From JABMQB01 sp963678235 (lineage in GTDB: Bacteria; Bacteroidota; Bacteroidia; Bacteroidales; Prolixibacteraceae), in assembly GCA_963678235.1 (NCBI GenBank), contig OY782766.1, positions 4,092,001 through 4,156,000 on the forward strand: 64,000 nucleotides of DNA, written 5' to 3'. Below the pieces are notes generated by a model. It did not search any database. It had not been told where the DNA came from and saw only the letters and a program-made list of their open reading frames with translations. This document shows positions 45,136-53,493 of this stretch, in pieces. Each line of letters begins with the position of its first letter. Position 1 is the first letter of the stretch. Both the position numbers and the translations under genes were made by a program.

Positions 45136-45624
45136 TTATTGTTTTTTTACCTTTTCATCATTTAAAATAGAAAAAACAGGAAGCTTTAAAAGCAATGAAA
45201 GTTCGTCAAGTTCAGTCATAGCTTCGTCTTTGGTCTTACATCTTTTTATAGGGTAAACCGGCTTTAATTTTTTGTTTAAGATAAATATCCGGTAATCATG
45301 CTCTTCTAAAGTAGTATGCTGGTTCGATAAACTTGCCATTTGGGTAATCCTGTTAAATGGGGAATATGTTACGCCATGAAATTTGTCGATGGGTTGCCAT
45401 TTTCCAGTCTTAAAAACGCCAAAAATATTTTGGTAAAGGCGTATCCTTTTTTTAATTGTATCTATTTGTACCCCAGAGTGAGAGAATGCAATAAAAGCAC
45501 CTAGAAAAACTAAGATTATCGTAAAGCCTGATTTTATAGAAACCAATCCGGCAATAATCAAAATTAAGCCTGAAACGAACCCAACTTTTCCAAACGACCT
45601 GTCTAGTTTATTGTTAATAATCAT
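45136..45624 (-). CDS. Small membrane protein of unknown function
   Basis: A 162-residue protein with a helical hairpin near residues 13-52 (VGFVSGLILIIAGLVS, TIILVFLGAFIAFSH) and a soluble region (about 55-162) containing YQNIFGVFKTGKWQPI and CKTKDEAMTELDEL. It has no catalytic motif that I recognise and might be a PH-like or inner-membrane-associated protein. It is 37 bases from the TonB receptor start on the same strand, so they might be cotranscribed, but their roles are not clearly linked. Confidence 0.6.
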   Translation of the reverse strand: MIINNKLDRSFGKVGFVSGLILIIAGLVSIKSGFTIILVFLGAFIAFSHSGVQIDTIKKRIRLYQNIFGVFKTGKWQPIDKFHGVTYSPFNRITQMASLSNQHTTLEEHDYRIFILNKKLKPVYPIKRCKTKDEAMTELDELSLLLKLPVFSILNDEKVKKQ

Positions 45625-45744
45625 AATCCAAAATTTGTAGCTTCCATAGTAAATGAGTAACGTGAAATTAAAGAATTAATTGCAGGCTATGGGAACAAAT
45701 TTTAGGATTAATTTAACCGTTGAATGTTGATAATTAAAAGGATT

Positions 45745-46932
45745 TTAAAGTGGGAATTTTTTCCATTCGAAGTTGTATTCCTGCATTTTGCCGAAGCTAA
45801 AATCCCAACGGATTTTGGAGAGGTTTCCTTGTTTGTTGTAACTGAATTTAAGGTTTGCATCGAAGTTATCTTTTCCTTTAAAAACCCCTTCATCCAGCAA
45901 TCCTTTTCGGTTATGGAAAAAGGTTAATTCGCCCGTGAGCCAATTATCGAAATTAACCCAATAGGCTTTGTACAGGTTTCCACTTGCATCGTAAAAATAT
46001 TCTTCGCTTGATGTTGTCCCATCAGAACAGATAAATTCTCTTTTGGTAAGTTTTCGTAGCCCATTGTAAGCATAAGAGAACCTTCCGGTTTTATTGTCTG
46101 AATAAGTACGTTCCGACCAATTTAAAATACCCTCGGGATTGTAATTGAAAATAGTTTTTGTTTGTAAAGAATCAGACCGCGTAAAAATCTTTTCCAATAA
46201 CTTTCCATTTTTATCGTAAATGAATTCAGATGGACCTCCGTTTTCATTATTGAAGGTATAAGTTTCTTTTGACAGATAATATTGGCTATTTTCAGGAATA
46301 AACACGTTGGAAGAAGTATAAGATGTACGTACCGGCTCATATTCCCAATGAAAAACCTGTTTCCATTTGCCTTCAAAATCCCAGATTTCATTGATTAGGT
46401 CCCCCATTTCATCGTATTCATAAACAATGTTTGCATTTGGGGGTGATGGCCTTTGCAACGTAGCTGAAAAAAGGTTGCCTTCTTCGTTAGAAATAAAGTT
46501 CATTTGCCCGTCCAACCATCCATAATACTGTTTGCAATTTGCCGATTTTAGCTGTCCTTTTTCGTTGTATTTAAAAGTTGTGGTCCCTTCTCTTCCATCA
46601 GTCGCAAAAAATTCTTCAGATGTTTTAACTCCATTGTTGTCGTAAAAGAATTTTAAACTTGTAATTAAACTGTCGGAAAATTCCCTGTATTTTTCTATTT
46701 CCCGGTTGTTTTCATCATAGAGATGGTAATTAATTGAATATCTTGAACCATCCAACAATTCCCATTTCGATTTAATGACCCTACCGTTGCCATCATACTC
46801 AAAAGTAGATACTCCTTTTTCCCCACTTGAGTTTTCGTAGTGAAGCTTTACTCTTCTTGTTTGATGGTCAAATGGTTCAGGACTTGAACAAGAGATAGTA
46901 AAGATCAGCACGAGCAGACAAGAGATTTTCAT
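45745..46932 (-). CDS. Lipoprotein with YD-repeat-like segments
   Basis: A 395-residue lipoprotein (signal then TISC, with Cys at about residue 15). The mature protein is built of many short repeats of the form (Y/F)-x-Y-(D/N)-x-x-G-x-(L/V), for example TFEYDGNGRV, TTFKYNEKGQL, VYEYDEMGDL, EFIYDKNGKLL, YFYDASGNLY and FSYNKQGNL. These are like the YD repeats that build the Rhs shell, but here there is no Rhs core or toxin tail. It should be membrane-anchored and probably binds or encloses a ligand. No neighbour helps assign a role. Confidence 0.7.
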   Translation of the reverse strand: MKISCLLVLIFTISCSSPEPFDHQTRRVKLHYENSSGEKGVSTFEYDGNGRVIKSKWELLDGSRYSINYHLYDENNREIEKYREFSDSLITSLKFFYDNNGVKTSEEFFATDGREGTTTFKYNEKGQLKSANCKQYYGWLDGQMNFISNEEGNLFSATLQRPSPPNANIVYEYDEMGDLINEIWDFEGKWKQVFHWEYEPVRTSYTSSNVFIPENSQYYLSKETYTFNNENGGPSEFIYDKNGKLLEKIFTRSDSLQTKTIFNYNPEGILNWSERTYSDNKTGRFSYAYNGLRKLTKREFICSDGTTSSEEYFYDASGNLYKAYWVNFDNWLTGELTFFHNRKGLLDEGVFKGKDNFDANLKFSYNKQGNLSKIRWDFSFGKMQEYNFEWKKFPL

Positions 46933-47110
46933 GATAACAATTTTTGGTTTTCATGAATATACGCTAAAAGTTATTAAGAGAAATCAATTATCTGCAAACT
47001 GTAATATATTCTATGCAAATATGAAAAGCTTCGTTTGTTGGAATAGAAAATTTATTTTACCGTATCAACTAATATTAGCGGAAATAATGTTCTGAATTAA
47101 TTCCAGTAAC

Positions 47111-47587
47111 TTATTTCTTCTTTACAAATATTGCAACGATTGCAGATGTGATTACACCCATAATAACCCCTCCAAGAATGCTTTGAAAAATATAATTTTT
47201 AAGGTTAAAATAGGCTTCAGCTTCTTCTTGCGATAATTTCCCCTGTTCGATTGTATGTTGGATCACATTCGGGAAGAAACCTGGAGTAATAAATATATGT
47301 GTTATGTATTGTGCCAGTGGCGAGAGGATTGCAATAATCAGGGTGATAAACATGCCTGTTGAAAAGCCCTGTACCCATTTCATTTTGCCGCTGTAATAGT
47401 TTTTTCGTTTGTCGAGCAAGGCAATCACATACACAGCAATTGCCACTATCGCAAAATAATTGGTGTTTGTGGCATGTTTTTGAATTAATTCTCCGTGCCA
47501 ACCGAAGGATTTTTCAAGATAGGTCCATAATAATGTAATAATGGTGAAGAGGATGCCCCACTTAATTTCAATGGCAAATTTTTTCAT
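47111..47587 (-). CDS. DUF4199 membrane protein
   Basis: A 158-residue protein with four membrane helices, matching DUF4199 in size and pattern: IKWGILFTIITLLWTYLEKS, FAIVAIAVYVIALLDKRKNYY, GFSTGMFITLIIAILSPL, and SILGGVIMGVITSAIVAIFVKKK. A soluble segment near residues 108-130 (IEQGKLSQEEAEAYFNLKNY) is acidic. Function is unknown, and the family is restricted to Bacteroidota. It sits 75 bases beyond the stop of the upstream DUF1295 gene on the same strand. Confidence 0.8.
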   Translation of the reverse strand: MKKFAIEIKWGILFTIITLLWTYLEKSFGWHGELIQKHATNTNYFAIVAIAVYVIALLDKRKNYYSGKMKWVQGFSTGMFITLIIAILSPLAQYITHIFITPGFFPNVIQHTIEQGKLSQEEAEAYFNLKNYIFQSILGGVIMGVITSAIVAIFVKKK

Positions 47588-47661
47588 TGTTGCAGTTTTG
47601 GTTTAAACGTATTGATTTAGTAACCTGTTTAAGAACTAAAAGTTCAAACCATAAAATACAA

Positions 47662-48447
47662 CTATTTTTTCTTTGGGAACCAGGGAAAGAATGCATTTGT
47701 TTGTTTTATGTATTCTTTATAGCCCGGCTTTGATTTTTTCAAGTCTTTTTCGAGCAATGTTACTCCCGAAACTCGCATAAGCAGAAAAGTCATTAACAAC
47801 GAACTGATAAATGCCAAATAACAACCAGAAGCAATGCTAAACAATCCGAAGCCCAACCAAACCATGGCATCGCCAAAATAGTTGGGGTGGCGGGTATACT
47901 TCCACAATCCAGTTTTTAAAACTTCACCCTGATTTTTTTTATCCGATTTAAACTTTTTTAACTGGTAATCCCCTATGGTTTCGAAAAGGAAACCTGAAGT
48001 CCAAACCAATAGGGAAATTATATCCAGGACGCCAAAGGTATTTGTTTTAGAAAAGTACATTACTCCGAATAGAGGTGCTGAAATGATCCAAATTAAAGCT
48101 CCCTGGAGCAGAAACACCTGAAAGAAACTAAACCACCAATATCTTTTTTCGCCATATTTTTTTCTGAACTCCTGGTACCTAGGATCCTCGGGCTTGCCAA
48201 AATTCCGCAAACTAATATGAATCGATAATCGCAGCCCCCAAATGGCTGTTAAAGCATACACGATTAGTTTTCTGGTTTCGTATCCATCATTTAAAAAAAG
48301 ATAAATACTTGCGGTGATGATAAAACCTATTCCCCAAAATAGGTCAACTATACTTGCATTGTGCAGTATCACACTGACGACCCACATGATGACCATCAGG
48401 AATACAATACTCATCAATGCAACCAACAATATTGCAGAGATACTCAT
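47662..48447 (-). CDS. DUF1295 / steroid 5-alpha-reductase-like membrane protein
   Basis: A 261-residue membrane protein of the DUF1295 family, related to steroid 5-alpha reductases and isoprenylcysteine methyltransferases. The C-terminal block LKTGLWKYTRHPNYFGDAMVWLGF carries the conserved His-Pro-Asn-Tyr motif that binds the nucleotide or SAM cofactor in relatives. At least six membrane helices are visible. The substrate is unknown; members may reduce or methylate lipids. It is followed (downstream on the minus strand) by DUF4199 and separated from the DHFR-like gene by 160 bases. Confidence 0.85.
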   Translation of the reverse strand: MSISAILLVALMSIVFLMVIMWVVSVILHNASIVDLFWGIGFIITASIYLFLNDGYETRKLIVYALTAIWGLRLSIHISLRNFGKPEDPRYQEFRKKYGEKRYWWFSFFQVFLLQGALIWIISAPLFGVMYFSKTNTFGVLDIISLLVWTSGFLFETIGDYQLKKFKSDKKNQGEVLKTGLWKYTRHPNYFGDAMVWLGFGLFSIASGCYLAFISSLLMTFLLMRVSGVTLLEKDLKKSKPGYKEYIKQTNAFFPWFPKKK

Positions 48448-48608
48448 TTTTAATACGTCTTATTATTTAATCCAATTCCGAGGGTGAAGATATATATTTA
48501 TCGGAACAAAAGGCTTTCGGAAAGCGTTAAATTTTGGCTTTTAAAATTTATTAGTAAACACCTGTTTGTTAATAAACTAGATATAGTATTAACATAATTT
48601 TTAAGGGG

Positions 48609-49139
48609 TTATTTAGCATTCAAAACCAACTGTACCATTCCATTTTTATAGGAGGTACTTTTCTCCAGTATAAAACCTTGTTCTTCCGGTTTTTGGTTAA
48701 AGATTAGGATTCCTTCTCCAAGCGAAACAGGCACGATTGTCAAAATTATTTTATCGATAAGTTTGTTTTCTAATAAAATACTGTTTATCTCCCCACCACC
48801 AATTAGCCAAATATCTTTTTTGGGTAGTTTTTTTAAATTAGTTACAAATTCCACAAGGTTTTCAGAGATAAATGTGACGTATTTGTCTTTTCCCGTATTA
48901 CTCTTTGAGAATACAAAATTTTCTTTTTCATCGTAAGGGAAAGGCATGTCAAAACCGAGGACTTGTTGGTATGTTTTGTTGCCCATTAATGTGGTATCAA
49001 TACTTTCGTAGAAATCCATGTACCCGAAGTCTTCGCCTTCAATGGTAAGATCAGGTGTTTGTAGCCATGAAATATCACCATCGGGGCGGGCAATAAAATT
49101 ATCCAGGCTTGATGCGATATATAAAACGACCTTTCTCAT
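48609..49139 (-). CDS. Dihydrofolate-reductase-like protein (RibD_C family)
   Basis: A 176-residue protein of the RibD C-terminal/DHFR-like fold. It begins RKVVLYIASSLDNFIARPDGDISWL, the usual NADPH-site start of the family, followed by TTLMGNKTYQQVLGF and DIWLIGGGEINSILLENKLID, where GGGE is the cofactor loop. It is not true FolA: the sequence lacks the folate-binding acid at the usual position as far as I can see. Reduction of an unknown cyclic substrate is likely. It stands alone on the minus strand. Confidence 0.88.
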   Translation of the reverse strand: MRKVVLYIASSLDNFIARPDGDISWLQTPDLTIEGEDFGYMDFYESIDTTLMGNKTYQQVLGFDMPFPYDEKENFVFSKSNTGKDKYVTFISENLVEFVTNLKKLPKKDIWLIGGGEINSILLENKLIDKIILTIVPVSLGEGILIFNQKPEEQGFILEKSTSYKNGMVQLVLNAK

Positions 49140-49205
49140 TTTCTCTTACTTATTAATTGTAACGAAACCCTGTGCATAAGGTTCATTGCATATTGGCTAC
49201 ATTCC

Positions 49206-51641
49206 TTAGAATTTCGCTTTAATGGCCGCGATAAAGTTAATTCCGGGTGATACAATTCCTGAAGAGTAGGGGCGATATCTTTTATCAAGAATATTCTCAA
49301 TCCCACCACTTAATAAAAAGTTCTTGCCAAGATTCACGGTCGATTTTAAATTGAGAGTCCACCAGGATGGGGAATATGGGTTTCCATCCTCATCGGTGGC
49401 ATAAAGGTATGGCTTTTCCCTTTCGTCCATGGCAAGGTCTTCGTTACTTATTTCGCCACAATATTGAACATATAGATCCACAAAAAAGATCCGGTTTTGG
49501 TATGTCAAATGGGAATTTCCGAACAAGGGGGGCACATGCCTTACTGGCAATCCTTCGGAGTCTTCGCCATAGGTTTTTGTTAGGGTATGCCTTGTTCTGA
49601 TTTTTTGGTTAAAAAGATATTCAAACGTGAAACTACCGCCATAAATTTTTGCCCAATCGACATTCACCAAGGCTTCCACTTTACTCAATTCACCTTCATA
49701 AATTATCGAATCCTGACCGTTCAATGTAAAGTCCCTGCGAACCATTGCATCGCTCAGATAGGTGTAAAAAGTATTCAGTTCAATCCTGGTTTTTCCCCCA
49801 AGACTGCGAATAATACTGATCTCTGCATTTTTTGTGTACTCTGGCTTCAGGTTCGGGTTCGGCACCACAACATTTCCAGGAGCAGAATCAAAAACTTTCG
49901 CAATATCATCAATATTTGGCGAGCGGAAACCGGAGGAAATATCCATATTAATTTGCCAACCTTCATCGGGGTGGAAAACAAGTCCAATGTTTCCTGTCAG
50001 GGCTGAATTATGCGAAGAAAAATTATCCACGGGTAAATCAAAAAACTCTTTTGAAAATTCTCCTTCCATAGCTGTGTAAGTATAACGCGCACCCGATTGG
50101 AAGGTAAACTTCTTATTCAAATTAAGTTTGTAAATAAGATAGCCAGCCAAATTATAATAAGTTGACCCATCGGGATATCGAGTGTCAATATCCCATTCGC
50201 TTGCATTGGAGATGTCCTCTCCAGTTCCTTCCGAGTTCACAAAATTGTAATAACCTTCAACTCCATAAAACAGGTTATTCTTTTCGTCTAGTTCTTTGTC
50301 CAAATCTACATTAAGTGAAACGATATTGAGTTTTTCGGTCCGGTGGCTTAAGGTTGAGTTGTCTAATTTCCTGTTGTGCCTGCTTTCCTCATAATTTTGG
50401 TAACCAATTAGGACTCCAAGATTATCGCATAAAGCAGTTTCTTTTTTGCTTCGGATTTCTCCAGACAGGAGGCTCCATTTCTGAGGTCCATAATACCAAT
50501 CACCATATTTAAGTTCGTCTCCTTTGTAAACAATTAAGCGGTCATAGCGGGGCACATCCGAAGTTTGAGAATGGTGCAATCCTAAATTCAATTCAAAATT
50601 AGCATTTGGTCGATAACGGTATTTTGCCAATAAATTTACCTGATTATATCCCGACTGCTTTTGAATTTCGGGATCCTCGTTTTGTATAATTTGATCTCCG
50701 TTCCAGGGATTCGCATAAGTGACATATTCTGGTCGCAAATATTCATCGTTGCCATTCGAACCCATTTTCAGGTTACCAAAGTTATTGTAGGTCAGGCTTA
50801 CCAGTGCGGCCCATTTTTCGACACCAAAATTAAATTGTCCGTGCATGCTTTTTTCTTTGTTTGCGGTGGAATACCGGGCAAATACCTGATTGGATTGATT
50901 ATAAAGTGCAGAGGTGGAAAGCTTTGGCTTTGTGGTGTTAAAACTCATCACCCCCCCAAGTGCATCGCTACCGTATATGACTGATCCGGGACCAAAAATA
51001 ATCTCTGTTTGTTCAATGCTGTTTGCATCAATGGAAATTACATTTTGCAAATTTCCACTTCGATATATGGCATTGTTCATTCGGATGCCATCAACCACAA
51101 TTAATACACGGTTTGCAGAAAAACCCCGAATCATAGGGCTACCACCTCCAAGCTGGCTTTTTTGGATAAATATCCCGCCTTTGCTTCCAAGAAGGTCAGC
51201 AGTAGTTTGTGGGTTTTGGTTTTGGATTTCCCCGGCATTTATAGTAACAATCTTGTTTGGGATCTCGGCTTTCGATTGCTCACGCCTACTTACCGAAACC
51301 ACAACCTCATCCAGGCGCACCGGGTCTTCCACTAAAAACACCTTGTTTCCGCTCGACCAAATGTTTTTTTTCGTGGTTTTATACTTGAGGTAAGAAGAGT
51401 GTTGAAATACGAGGTAGTCAGTTTCTTTGATATCTTTTAGGGATGCAATTCCATCTTTATTTGTTTGGGTTGTAAATTCTTTGCCAACAACTAATACACC
51501 TTCGATGCTTTTTCCGGTTTTTGAATCCAGAACGACAATTTCCTGTGCGAAGTTGAAAAAATAGAACATCGCAAACAGGATGGTTAAAAGGCTGTTTTTC
51601 ACGGTTGTTTTTAGTTTATGAGCAAACCCTCCAAACATCAA
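49206..51641 (-). CDS. TonB-dependent receptor, heme/hemoglobin-receptor-like
   Basis: An 811-residue outer-membrane receptor. A signal peptide (LLTILFAMFYFFNFAQE) is followed by a CarboxypepD_reg-like domain (about residues 33-110), a TonB-box-like DEVVVSVSR, and a plug with GGSPMIRGFSANRVLIVVDGIRMN and GPGSVIYGSDALGGVM, which resembles the TonB-hemoglobin/transferrin/lactoferrin family. The barrel ends with FIAAIKAKF, the terminal Phe expected for BAM insertion. Heme or hemoglobin uptake is the best guess, but no heme-utilisation gene is adjacent. A terminator at 51709-51740 separates it from gdhA. Confidence 0.88.
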   Translation of the reverse strand: MMFGGFAHKLKTTVKNSLLTILFAMFYFFNFAQEIVVLDSKTGKSIEGVLVVGKEFTTQTNKDGIASLKDIKETDYLVFQHSSYLKYKTTKKNIWSSGNKVFLVEDPVRLDEVVVSVSRREQSKAEIPNKIVTINAGEIQNQNPQTTADLLGSKGGIFIQKSQLGGGSPMIRGFSANRVLIVVDGIRMNNAIYRSGNLQNVISIDANSIEQTEIIFGPGSVIYGSDALGGVMSFNTTKPKLSTSALYNQSNQVFARYSTANKEKSMHGQFNFGVEKWAALVSLTYNNFGNLKMGSNGNDEYLRPEYVTYANPWNGDQIIQNEDPEIQKQSGYNQVNLLAKYRYRPNANFELNLGLHHSQTSDVPRYDRLIVYKGDELKYGDWYYGPQKWSLLSGEIRSKKETALCDNLGVLIGYQNYEESRHNRKLDNSTLSHRTEKLNIVSLNVDLDKELDEKNNLFYGVEGYYNFVNSEGTGEDISNASEWDIDTRYPDGSTYYNLAGYLIYKLNLNKKFTFQSGARYTYTAMEGEFSKEFFDLPVDNFSSHNSALTGNIGLVFHPDEGWQINMDISSGFRSPNIDDIAKVFDSAPGNVVVPNPNLKPEYTKNAEISIIRSLGGKTRIELNTFYTYLSDAMVRRDFTLNGQDSIIYEGELSKVEALVNVDWAKIYGGSFTFEYLFNQKIRTRHTLTKTYGEDSEGLPVRHVPPLFGNSHLTYQNRIFFVDLYVQYCGEISNEDLAMDEREKPYLYATDEDGNPYSPSWWTLNLKSTVNLGKNFLLSGGIENILDKRYRPYSSGIVSPGINFIAAIKAKF

Positions 51642-51708
51642 TAATCATGCCGATTGTAGGCGTGTTTTAATATTTATTTCATGATTAATGTCAGATATAG
51701 GGAACTAA

Positions 51709-51740
51709 AAAAGGTCTTGCCGATAAGAGCAAAACCTTTT
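51709..51740 (-). terminator. Intrinsic terminator of gdhA
   Basis: On the minus strand AAAAGGTTTTGC pairs with GCAAGACCTTTT (one wobble), followed by six T. It is 26 bases past the gdhA stop. Confidence 0.82.
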
Positions 51741-51765
51741 AAAATGATTTTTCTATATTGATATC

Positions 51766-53118
51766 TTACACTAAACCCTGGGCAATCATTGAGTCGGCAA
51801 CTTTAACAAAGCCTCCAATGTTGGCCCCTTTTACATAGTTTACCCAACCATCGTTTTCGGTTCCGTATTTTACACAGGTTGCATGAATATCTTTCATTAT
51901 CCTGTGTAATTTCTGGTCAACTTCTTCACGTGTCCAGCTCATTCTCATACTGTTCTGGCTCATTTCCAAACCTGAAACGGCAACCCCACCAGCATTTGCG
52001 GCTTTCCCCGGTGCATAAAGAATTTTCTTTTGCAGGTAATGTTCAATAGCTTCCGGTGTAGAAGGCATATTGGCTCCTTCGGAAACGCAGATACAACCAT
52101 TTTCTAAAAGCATTGCAGCCTCTTCACCATTGACTTCGTTTTCGGTAGCACAAGGCAATGCAACATCACATTTTATGCTCCATGGCCTTTCGTTTGGCAT
52201 AAACTGAACACCATATTTTTCTGCATATTCACGAATCCTTCCGCGTTGCACGTTCTTCAACTCCATTACGTAAGCAAGCTTTTCAGTATCAATTCCATCC
52301 GGATCGTAAATAGAACCACTTGAATCGGAAAGGGTAACAACTTTTCCTCCGAGTTCTAGTACTTTTTCGGTAGCATATTGGGCAACGTTTCCTGAGCCTG
52401 AAACAGTTACTACTTTGCCTTTCATGCTGTCGCCTTTTGTGTTTAGCATTTCTTCTGCGAAATATACAGTTCCATAACCTGTAGCTTCAGGTCTGATCAA
52501 GGATCCGCCCCAGCCAATTCCTTTGCCGGTTAAAACACCAGTGAATTCATTTTTCAATCGTTTATATTGCCCAAACAAAAATCCTATTTCGCGGCCACCA
52601 ACACCAATATCACCTGCAGGAACGTCGGTGTTTGGACCGATATGGCGTTGTAGCTCGGTCATGAAGCTTTGGCAAAAACGCATAACTTCATTGTCTGATT
52701 TGTTTTTAGGATCGAAATCTGAACCTCCTTTTCCTCCGCCCATCGGAAGAGTGGTGAGGCTGTTTTTAAGAACCTGTTCGAAAGCTAAAAATTTTAGGAT
52801 TCCAAGGTTAACTGTAGGGTGAAAACGTAAACCTCCTTTATATGGACCAATGGTGCTGCTCATTTCAATCCTGAAACCACGATTTACTTGAATATTGCCC
52901 CTGTCATCCAACCAGGGGACACGAAACATGATAACCCTTTCTGGCTCGACCATGCGTTCCATGATTTTGGCTTGTACATATCGAGGATTGTCAAGAAGAA
53001 ATTCTCCCAGTGATTCAACAACCTCTTCCACGGCTTGGTGAAATTCTGCCTGACCAGGATCTTTGGCCTTTACATAAGCCATAAAATCTGCTACGAATTG
53101 TTCTGCATTATTTGTCAT
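51766..53118 (-). CDS. gdhA: NADP-type glutamate dehydrogenase
   Basis: A 450-residue hexameric-type glutamate dehydrogenase that makes glutamate from 2-oxoglutarate and ammonia. Core motifs are visible: GPYKGGLRFHPTVNLGILK, LPMGGGKGGSDFDPKNKSD with the catalytic-site Lys residues, DVPAGDIGVGGREIGF, and the nucleotide loop VTVSGSGNVAQYA. The frame runs 40 codons further upstream, but those residues are not like any family N-terminus; the ATG at 53118 gives the usual length. It stands alone with a terminator. Confidence 0.96.
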   Translation of the reverse strand: MTNNAEQFVADFMAYVKAKDPGQAEFHQAVEEVVESLGEFLLDNPRYVQAKIMERMVEPERVIMFRVPWLDDRGNIQVNRGFRIEMSSTIGPYKGGLRFHPTVNLGILKFLAFEQVLKNSLTTLPMGGGKGGSDFDPKNKSDNEVMRFCQSFMTELQRHIGPNTDVPAGDIGVGGREIGFLFGQYKRLKNEFTGVLTGKGIGWGGSLIRPEATGYGTVYFAEEMLNTKGDSMKGKVVTVSGSGNVAQYATEKVLELGGKVVTLSDSSGSIYDPDGIDTEKLAYVMELKNVQRGRIREYAEKYGVQFMPNERPWSIKCDVALPCATENEVNGEEAAMLLENGCICVSEGANMPSTPEAIEHYLQKKILYAPGKAANAGGVAVSGLEMSQNSMRMSWTREEVDQKLHRIMKDIHATCVKYGTENDGWVNYVKGANIGGFVKVADSMIAQGLV

Positions 53119-53283
53119 AACTGTTTTTATTAATTTTAGTACATGAAAGATCGAAAAGACTTTTGTAACAGTCAAGTTGTTATACAGCAGTTCTTGTTTT
53201 CGGCTTGTATATAAGTGATATTTTATGGATTCGCCCAATATTAATTTAATACTTTGGAGATTGGAAATCTATTGAATTATCAC

Positions 53284-53336
53284 AACCTGATTAAGGTCAG
53301 GTTTTTACAAACGTCATTTTTTTTGTATTTGTAAAA
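53284..53336 (+). other. Two overlapping hairpins in the gdhA-leuS gap
   Basis: AACCTGA / TCAGGTT (53284-53303) is followed by TTT, terminator-like on the plus strand. TTTTACAAA (53303-53311) pairs with TTTGTAAAA (53328-53336). The two share a base. No gene precedes them on the plus strand, so function is open. Confidence 0.4.
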
Positions 53337-53448
53337 GGAACCAAGTAGTTTGTATGCATATTTAAAATGCTGTTATTGATTATTTATTCCGGTTTAATGC
53401 TTCGTTAAATATGAAAGTAAATCGCTGTTCATAATCCAACAATTTATC

Positions 53449-53456
53449 TAACTTTG
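53449..53456 (+). promoter_or_regulatory. Bacteroidota -7 box of leuS
   Basis: A perfect TAACTTTG, 37 bases before the start. The -33 region (TGTT, about 19 bases upstream) is weak. Confidence 0.5.
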
Positions 53457-53493
53457 CGGCTTCAAACCAGAATCTTTAGAAGAAATAATTAGC

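Larger units (their letters stand above)
53119..53493. other. Gene-free stretch between gdhA and leuS
   Basis: About 375 bases without a reading frame. It should hold the gdhA promoter (not recognised) and the leuS promoter (53449-53456), and it contains the hairpins at 53284-53336. Confidence 0.7.

Noticed and set aside
53119..53238. 40-codon N-terminal extension of gdhA
   Set aside because: The residues do not look like any glutamate dehydrogenase N-terminus; the ATG at 53118 gives the normal length.
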